Position numbers and translations under genes: made by a program. A DNA stretch of 64,000 nt, from contig NZ_JHWJ01000005.1 in assembly GCF_000687555.1 (NCBI RefSeq), positions 186,001 to 250,000 on the forward strand, given 5' to 3'. Below are positions 62,449-64,000 of this stretch, piece by piece. Positions within the stretch are counted from its first letter, which is position 1. Every line of letters begins with the position of its first letter. This DNA comes from [Clostridium] aerotolerans DSM 5434 (GTDB taxonomy: Bacteria; Bacillota; Clostridia; Lachnospirales; Lachnospiraceae). A model generated the notes under the pieces. The model saw only the letters and a program-made list of their open reading frames with translations. It did not search any database and had not been told where the DNA came from.

Positions 62449-64000
62449 TTATCGCGTTTGTTTGGACTGGCGCAGCGTTCGATGCTCTGCCCATATTGTT
62501 TCAAACCAGTCGTTTTTCTGGGGAACCGGGGTCACTTCTTCCGTAAGGCTTGTGAAGCGGCCATTTTCCTGCCTTGTAATCAGGCGCAGGTTCTTATCAT
62601 GAGATTTGGTTGGCAGATACCCACCCGTCTCTTCTTTTACCAGGCAGCTTCCCCTGCTGCCAAATAAAGCTGCCGACTGCTCCATGGCCTCTAAAACAGC
62701 ACACTGGGTCACAATCATATCGTATGTCTTTAATAAGATAGGAAGGGTTCTGATATTAGGAACCTTCACCAGGCTCTTAAAATGAATCCGGTAGTGTTCC
62801 ACGTTCTCACGCAGTTCAGACAACCCCTTTAAATCACGGACCTGGGCTGCCACACAAGACATGGCATTTTGAAGGTCCTCTCTTACCGTAAGGGCGTTAT
62901 TTTCTTCTCCTATCATGCTTAAAAGACTGTTTCCTATTTCCTCAGCCAGCTTGTCCGGGGATACCTTCCACAACGAAGGATCTGGTGTCTCCTCCTCACT
63001 GGTGTATGAAATATGCTGAGCGGCCCGCATAGAGCCTACCTGAGTGGAATTTAAAGCGGAGCCGCCTGGACGATGGACTCCAAAGGTACCTGCTGCCTCT
63101 CCTGCTGCAAACAGTCCTTTCATCGAAGTCTCCCAGTTGGCATCCACCAATATGCCCCCATTGTGATGCTGGGCACAAACACTGATTTCAAGCATTTCTT
63201 TTTCAATATCAATGCTGTGACTCTTATACAGGTCAATGGCAAGAGGATTCATGTGCTTTAACCGCTCAATGGGAGTGCCAAACAGAGCATTGGATTTTAA
63301 AAGATAGGAATGGGCCTCTTTTGACAGGCATTCAAACCCGCCCTCTAAACCAGCTGGATTATTCATGAAATCCAGATACACTCTGCGCCCTTTTATTGCA
63401 GTTTCCTCATAGACACATAAATCGATCCGTGAAGAAGCGTCTTTTTTGCTGGCATCAAAGGGCCATTGATAGCCTTTTAAGAACACCAGATTCAGTGCCT
63501 CTTCCTTACTCATATAGTCCGTAAGAAATTCACGTTCCACTCCCTCCTTATCAATGGATACATACCGTGGCAGCACCTGCTGATAAGTTCCTGATACATT
63601 CCAGCGAAACTTGATGGAAGCGAGTCCGTACTGCCATTCCTGAAGATTCACGCCCCTGACACCTGCATCAAGGAGTGCCCCTGACATTCCTGTATGACCT
63701 GCCGGATAGACCACATTTTTATAACAGGCGCTTGGTCCTCCGGTACACCAGATCACATGATTTGCTGCAACGACGACCAGTTCCAGCTGATTATCAGAAA
63801 GCTTATCTTTATTTAAGCAGATAATTCCCCGGATTTTATTGTCCTCTTCATAAATCTGAAAAGCCAGCAGCTCATTTAAAATTGGAATATTCTTTTTACT
63901 TACTGACCCTTCCAGGGCTTCTGTCATGTAGCGGGATGTTAGAGGCCCTGCGGAAGTTGCACGCTGACGCGGATCATGATCTGTCTTATAGCCAGTGTAT
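62449..64000 (-). CDS. FAD-dependent oxidoreductase, fumarate-reductase/aspartate-oxidase-like (5' end outside window)
   Basis: At least 516 residues; the frame is open through the right edge (it begins YTGYKTDHDPRQRATSAGPL within the window), so the FAD-binding N-terminus is missing. It resembles the flavoprotein subunit superfamily of fumarate reductase, succinate dehydrogenase and L-aspartate oxidase. Evidence is the WCTGGPSACYKN segment, PAGHTGMSGALLDAG, and SVCAQHHNGGILVDANWETSMKGLFAAGEAAGTFGVHRPGGSALNSTQVGS. The C-terminal third is the helical domain seen in these flavoproteins. Which substrate it reduces or oxidises cannot be told. It is followed by the YczE-like membrane protein. Confidence 0.82.
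   Translation of the reverse strand, partial: YTGYKTDHDPRQRATSAGPLTSRYMTEALEGSVSKKNIPILNELLAFQIYEEDNKIRGIICLNKDKLSDNQLELVVVAANHVIWCTGGPSACYKNVVYPAGHTGMSGALLDAGVRGVNLQEWQYGLASIKFRWNVSGTYQQVLPRYVSIDKEGVEREFLTDYMSKEEALNLVFLKGYQWPFDASKKDASSRIDLCVYEETAIKGRRVYLDFMNNPAGLEGGFECLSKEAHSYLLKSNALFGTPIERLKHMNPLAIDLYKSHSIDIEKEMLEISVCAQHHNGGILVDANWETSMKGLFAAGEAAGTFGVHRPGGSALNSTQVGSMRAAQHISYTSEEETPDPSLWKVSPDKLAEEIGNSLLSMIGEENNALTVREDLQNAMSCVAAQVRDLKGLSELRENVEHYRIHFKSLVKVPNIRTLPILLKTYDMIVTQCAVLEAMEQSAALFGSRGSCLVKEETGGYLPTKSHDKNLRLITRQENGRFTSLTEEVTPVPQKNDWFETIWAEHRTLRQSKQTR

Overview
The window looks like a chromosomal segment of an anaerobic, endospore-forming Firmicute of the Lachnospiraceae (Clostridium cluster XIVa, Lacrimispora-like). 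This is inferred from gene content: a small acid-soluble spore protein, YlbJ- and YtfJ-type sporulation proteins, the order plsX-acpP-rnc-smc-ftsY, a short HisG paired with HisZ, and AT-rich sigma-A promoters. I see no rRNA, tRNA, CRISPR array, insertion sequence or prophage. Most genes are on the minus strand, with a few plus-strand islands.

Layout. 1-4.0 kb: an aromatic-acid decarboxylase operon (UbiD-type subunit C, subunit D, DASS transporter cut by the window edge), divergent from a LysR regulator. 4.1-5.8 kb: phosphate transporter and its PhoU-like partner. 6.2-9.2 kb (plus): a tightly coupled three-gene cassette of a DUF1858/solute-binding-like protein, a metal-chaperone-type GTPase and an ABC-type ATPase. 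It has no permease and is the best candidate here for an undescribed system. 9.3-16.6 kb: peptidase T, then the histidine operon hisZ-G-D-B-A-IE, in which HisIE carries a degenerate HisF-like barrel and hisH, hisF and hisC are absent. 16.7-24.6 kb: RecU, pseudouridine synthases, an SDR, a YgiQ radical SAM protein, a HAD phosphatase, an rRNA methyltransferase and an M23 peptidase. 24.6-31.1 kb: YlbJ, coaD, rsmD, a spore protein, uridine kinase, a zinc-ribbon/leucine-rich-repeat membrane protein and a DUF975 protein. 31-45.9 kb: recG, the fakA-like/asp23 pair, L28, a 45-residue membrane protein, ytfJ with DUF2953, two unknown genes, cinA, pgsA, rimO, rpoZ, gmk, yicC and rqcH.

46-52.1 kb is the accessory region. 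It holds a secreted family-11 rhamnogalacturonan lyase, an unrecognised 59-residue gene with its own terminator, and an Agr-type quorum-sensing locus. In that locus agrB and a 46-residue agrD run on the minus strand, while a GHKL sensor kinase and a LytTR regulator run divergently. A pair of LytTR-like boxes lies between them. 52.2-64 kb returns to core genes (ilvA, ftsY, smc, rnc, acpP, plsX), then a MATE exporter, a YczE-like membrane protein and a flavoprotein cut by the right edge.

Several start codons were moved inward from the longest frame because a Shine-Dalgarno sequence, a promoter or the family N-terminus supports the inner start. Four small genes or start-ambiguous frames (45, 46 and 59 residues, and the DASS gene) were read directly from the sequence.
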